Shown here: positions 34,635-36,970 of the stretch, one piece after another
Numbering within the stretch: the stretch's first letter is position 1
Layout of the letters: every line of letters begins with the position of its first letter
DNA from: Myroides injenensis M09-0166
GTDB taxonomy: Bacteria > Bacteroidota > Bacteroidia > Flavobacteriales > Flavobacteriaceae
DNA: 36,970 bases
Direction: 5' to 3'
Assembly: GCF_000246945.1 (NCBI RefSeq)
Contig: NZ_BAEX01000025.1
Location: 1-36,970, forward strand
Notes under the pieces: model-generated
The model's input: only the letters and a program-made list of their open reading frames with translations
Told to the model about the DNA's origin: nothing
Databases searched by the model: none
Made by a program: the position numbers and the translations under genes

Positions 34635-35225
34635 ATGTTTACAGGTATAGTTGAAAACATTGGTACTATCAAAAAAATAATAAAAGATCAAACTAATTTA
34701 CATATAAGTGTTAAGTGTGATTTTGTAAATGAGCTTAAGATAGATCAGAGTGTATTGCATAACGGAATTTGCTTGACAGTTGTATCTATAGAAGACGATA
34801 TTTATACTGTTACAGCAGTTAAAGAAACTATTGCAGTTACTACTATTGGTAATTGGGTAGAGGGACAAGCAGTGAATTTAGAAAGAGCGATGCTGTTTAA
34901 CGGTAGATTAGATGGTCATATCGTTCAGGGGCATGTCGATCATATAGGAAAGTGTGTTTCTATAGAAGAAGTTGGAGGAAGTACTTATTTTGGATTTGAG
35001 TTTAATGATCAGTCTATACATACTACAATAGAAAAGGGGTCGATTACTATTGACGGTACAAGTTTAACAGTTGTTGATTCAGGTGTGAATACATTTAAAG
35101 TAGCTATAATTCCGTATACAAAAGAACACACTATTTTTAAATATTACAGAGTAGGTACCCCAGTGAACTTGGAGTTTGATGTTATCGGTAAGTATGTTGC
35201 TAAATTAATGCAAATACGAAAATAA
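34635..35225 (+). CDS. ribE: Riboflavin synthase, alpha subunit
   Basis: Dismutates two molecules of 6,7-dimethyl-8-ribityllumazine to riboflavin. It has 196 residues made of two lumazine-binding barrels: the first begins MFTGIVENIGTI, the second near residue 98 after RLDGHIVQGHVDHIG, with the parallel motif KGSITIDGTSLTVVD. No FMN riboswitch fits in the 57-nt upstream gap, and no other rib gene is adjacent, so it stands alone in the window. Also called ribC in some species. Confidence 0.95.
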   Translation: MFTGIVENIGTIKKIIKDQTNLHISVKCDFVNELKIDQSVLHNGICLTVVSIEDDIYTVTAVKETIAVTTIGNWVEGQAVNLERAMLFNGRLDGHIVQGHVDHIGKCVSIEEVGGSTYFGFEFNDQSIHTTIEKGSITIDGTSLTVVDSGVNTFKVAIIPYTKEHTIFKYYRVGTPVNLEFDVIGKYVAKLMQIRK

Positions 35226-35268
35226 TTTAGCCTTTTTTATTGAGGTAAATTATTAAAATAAAAGCATT

Positions 35269-35276
35269 TATATTTG
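35269..35276 (+). promoter_or_regulatory. -7 box of the ECF sigma operon
   Basis: TATATTTG followed by C is a perfect -7 match of housekeeping type, 19 nt before the sigma-factor ATG. No TTG is found at 17-23 nt upstream; the nearest is 26 nt away. Confidence 0.5.
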
Positions 35277-35294
35277 CACTGGTAAAAAAAATAT

Positions 35295-35876
35295 ATGAAA
35301 GTTAATCTGCAGAATAATAATTTTACCACGATGACAGATGAGGAATTAGTCCAATTTATTGTTCATAGTGGTAATACAAGTTTATTTGGGATTCTATACG
35401 ACAGGTACGCACAGAAGGTCTTTTCAAAATGTGTTGGGTTTGCTGAATCGAGAGATGTAGCAGAGGATTTGACACAAGATGTCTTTGTAAAGTTGTATTT
35501 AAACTTAAAGAATTTTAGAGGAGATTCTAAATTTTCTACGTGGTTGTATTCATTTGCATATAATCATTGTGTCAATTATTCTAAGCTAGTCTTAAAAAGA
35601 AAGAGGAAAGAAGAGAATATAAGTGATGATTATTTATACGATGACGTACTTGAAGACGAAGTGACAGATGAAGAAATTTTTTCTTTAAGTGTTGATCGTC
35701 TGCAAGAATCATTAACGAGAATAGATCCAGAAGATAAGATTATACTCTTGATGAAATATCAGGATGATAAATCTATTAAGGAGATTGCTCTAATGTTAGA
35801 TATGGGGGAGAGTGCAATAAAAATGAGACTGCACAGAGCAAAGAAAAAAATAATTGAAATTTATAACTCGTTGTAA
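35295..35876 (+). CDS. ECF-type RNA polymerase sigma factor
   Basis: Sigma-70 family group IV factor of 193 residues. Region 2 runs about 24-95, with core-binding SRDVAEDLTQDVFVKLYLN and DNA-melting FRGDSKFSTWLYSFAYNHC. An acidic linker (DDYLYDDVLEDEVTDEE) follows, and region 4 (about 138-188) carries the helix-turn-helix KSIKEIALMLDMGESAIKMRLHRAKKKI. It directs polymerase to a subset of promoters. It starts a three-gene unit with a 75-residue protein 2 nt downstream and an MscS-like protein. ATG 35331 is an alternative start. Neither neighbour resembles a known anti-sigma factor. Confidence 0.92.
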   Translation: MKVNLQNNNFTTMTDEELVQFIVHSGNTSLFGILYDRYAQKVFSKCVGFAESRDVAEDLTQDVFVKLYLNLKNFRGDSKFSTWLYSFAYNHCVNYSKLVLKRKRKEENISDDYLYDDVLEDEVTDEEIFSLSVDRLQESLTRIDPEDKIILLMKYQDDKSIKEIALMLDMGESAIKMRLHRAKKKIIEIYNSL

Positions 35877-35878
35877 TT

Positions 35879-36106
35879 ATGGAAAATCCTTTTAAAAAAA
35901 TTCTTCAGGATGAAAAGTTACCCGACTACCTAAAAGATAGAGTTATTGATAATTTAAACTTTATCAAGCTTTCTTTGGATGTGTCAGAGTTATATACCGT
36001 GAAGGTTCCTCAAGCATTAGAAAGTTTTATAGGTGAGGTAGATAAGAAAAAAGAAAATGAAATTATAGAGAAAATAAAAAATAATAACAATAGTAAGCAT
36101 GAATGA
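35879..36106 (+). CDS. Small uncharacterised protein of the ECF sigma operon
   Basis: A 75-residue soluble protein not assigned to any family I know. It has no signal peptide or membrane helix. A predicted helical N-terminus (NPFKKILQDEKLPDYLKDRVIDNL) leads to a middle segment ending VPQALESFIGEV, and the tail is Lys/Glu/Asn-rich. It starts 2 nt after the sigma-factor stop and overlaps the MscS-like gene by 8 nt, so the three are translated together. The position suggests a regulator of the sigma factor, such as a minimal cytoplasmic anti-sigma or adaptor, but that is inference only. Confidence 0.75.
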   Translation: MENPFKKILQDEKLPDYLKDRVIDNLNFIKLSLDVSELYTVKVPQALESFIGEVDKKKENEIIEKIKNNNNSKHE

Positions 36107-36923
36107 GCTTTTTAATTTTGAGTATCCGAGTGAATTAATTAATTCAGTAGTAGGCTCTCTTATACGAGGTGTGATTGGGTTTTTGTTACTAGCAGGATAT
36201 ATAGTATTGTGCTGGATGTTAATTAAATTTTTCGCTTATCTATTGCGAAAAATATTTAGATTCATTAGACTTGATAAGGTTCAAGGACTGTTGAATGATA
36301 ATGAGTTTTTAGCTAAGACGAATATTACCATTAAGGTAGATGTTGTTTTAATATTTTTTGTAAAAATATTTTTAGTCTTTCTTATGATAGTAGTAGGTGC
36401 TGAGTTATTTGGGCTGTCTATTGTATCTAAGGAAATAGGTAACTTAATGCTTTACATTCCACAAGTATTTGTAGCGTTATTAATTTTTGTGGGTGGTCTA
36501 TATTTTGCCACTTGGATTAAGAAGGCAATTGTAGGTGTGCTTAAAGCTGTAGATTTTAGTGGTGCTAGAATGATAGGTAATATACTTTTCTATTTAATAC
36601 TTGTATTTGTTTTTATTACAACCTTAAATCAAATAGGTATTAATACTGATATTATCACTAATAATATATCTATTATAGTGGGAGCTATTCTCTTAACTGT
36701 AGCTCTATCCTTAGGGTTAGGAGCAAAAGATGTTGTGACAAGATTGTTGTATTCTTTTTATGCACGTAAGAATTTAGAGCTTGGGCAGTTAGTGCGTATT
36801 GATGGACTTGAAGGATATGTGATTTCTATCGATAACATCTACTTATGTTTATTAGTGGAAGGAAAAAAACACTATTTGCCAATAACAAAAGTTTCTGAAA
36901 GTCATATTGAAATCGTGAAATAG
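36099..36923 (+). CDS. MscS-like mechanosensitive channel family protein
   Basis: Membrane protein of 274 residues with five predicted helices (about 22-46, 80-103, 117-141, 160-180 and 188-207). The last helix and following segment, AILLTVALSLGLGAKDVV, resemble the pore-lining helix of MscS, and LELGQLVRIDGLEGYVISID starts the small beta domain. After that only about 45 residues remain, so the large cytoplasmic cage of MscS is missing. Proteins of this type with conserved TM-helix repeats are found in many bacteria and are of uncertain function. Overlap with the preceding gene implies coupled expression with the ECF sigma factor. Confidence 0.82.
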   Translation: MNELFNFEYPSELINSVVGSLIRGVIGFLLLAGYIVLCWMLIKFFAYLLRKIFRFIRLDKVQGLLNDNEFLAKTNITIKVDVVLIFFVKIFLVFLMIVVGAELFGLSIVSKEIGNLMLYIPQVFVALLIFVGGLYFATWIKKAIVGVLKAVDFSGARMIGNILFYLILVFVFITTLNQIGINTDIITNNISIIVGAILLTVALSLGLGAKDVVTRLLYSFYARKNLELGQLVRIDGLEGYVISIDNIYLCLLVEGKKHYLPITKVSESHIEIVK

Positions 36924-36970
36924 ACTAAATGAACATTGTTACGTAATGTATTATAGAATATAATAAAAAA

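Noticed and set aside
35221-35254. Terminator after ribE
   Set aside because: A 9-bp inverted repeat exists (35221-35229 and 35246-35254), but it is made only of A and T with a 16-nt loop and no proper T-tract, so I did not list it.
1-36970. CRISPR arrays, tRNA or rRNA genes, prophage or defence genes
   Set aside because: I looked for regularly spaced repeats, cloverleaf and rRNA signatures, and integrase or defence-type proteins. None was found apart from the transposase scars.

Overview
This AT-rich window reads as the chromosome of a Bacteroidota bacterium, most likely a Flavobacteriaceae member (possibly Myroides-like; the genus is a guess). The reasons are the many matches to the Bacteroidota promoter -7 box TAnnTTTG just upstream of genes, the near absence of Shine-Dalgarno sites, a complete 14-gene nuo cluster with a short NuoG, and protein sequences of flavobacterial type. 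Most of it is housekeeping metabolism.

Layout. 1-2089 (minus): an exported M13 zinc-metallopeptidase lipoprotein. 2090-3034: non-coding DNA with two decayed copies of the 3' end of one transposase. 3035-3745 (plus): a SCO1/SenC copper chaperone. 4216-6735 (plus): feoA, feoB and a 45-residue FeoB-associated Cys-rich membrane protein, for ferrous iron uptake. 6759-6806: a perfect 20-bp hairpin shared with the convergent trp operon. 6821-13155 (minus): trpEGDCFBA, preceded at 13181-13571 by two tandem leader-peptide attenuators. 13644-15531 (minus): a PfkB sugar kinase and a Kdo/InaA-type lipopolysaccharide kinase. 16048-28935 (minus): nuoABCDEFGHIJKLMN, respiratory complex I. 29141-29341 (minus): a cold-shock protein. 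29566-32513 (minus): fabH, accB and accC, starting fatty-acid synthesis. 32677-33456 (minus): a YceD-family protein and rpmF. 33507-34577 (minus): pdxA. 34635-35225 (plus): ribE. 35295-36923 (plus): an ECF sigma factor, a 75-residue unknown protein and an MscS-like membrane protein.

The most notable finding is the trp leader region. Two separate short ORFs (23 and 29 codons), each with three consecutive Trp codons and a further Trp, lie 183 nt apart. Each is followed by its own intrinsic terminator, and each can form mutually exclusive anti-antiterminator, antiterminator and terminator helices. RNA polymerase would have to pass two Trp-sensing attenuators in series before reaching trpE.

Other points: in three genes the longest possible start codon falls inside the -7 promoter box, so the true start is further in; the ECF sigma, small protein and MscS-like gene form a compact set with no recognisable anti-sigma factor; and NuoG lacks the molybdopterin domain but keeps an unusual pair of CxxC motifs.
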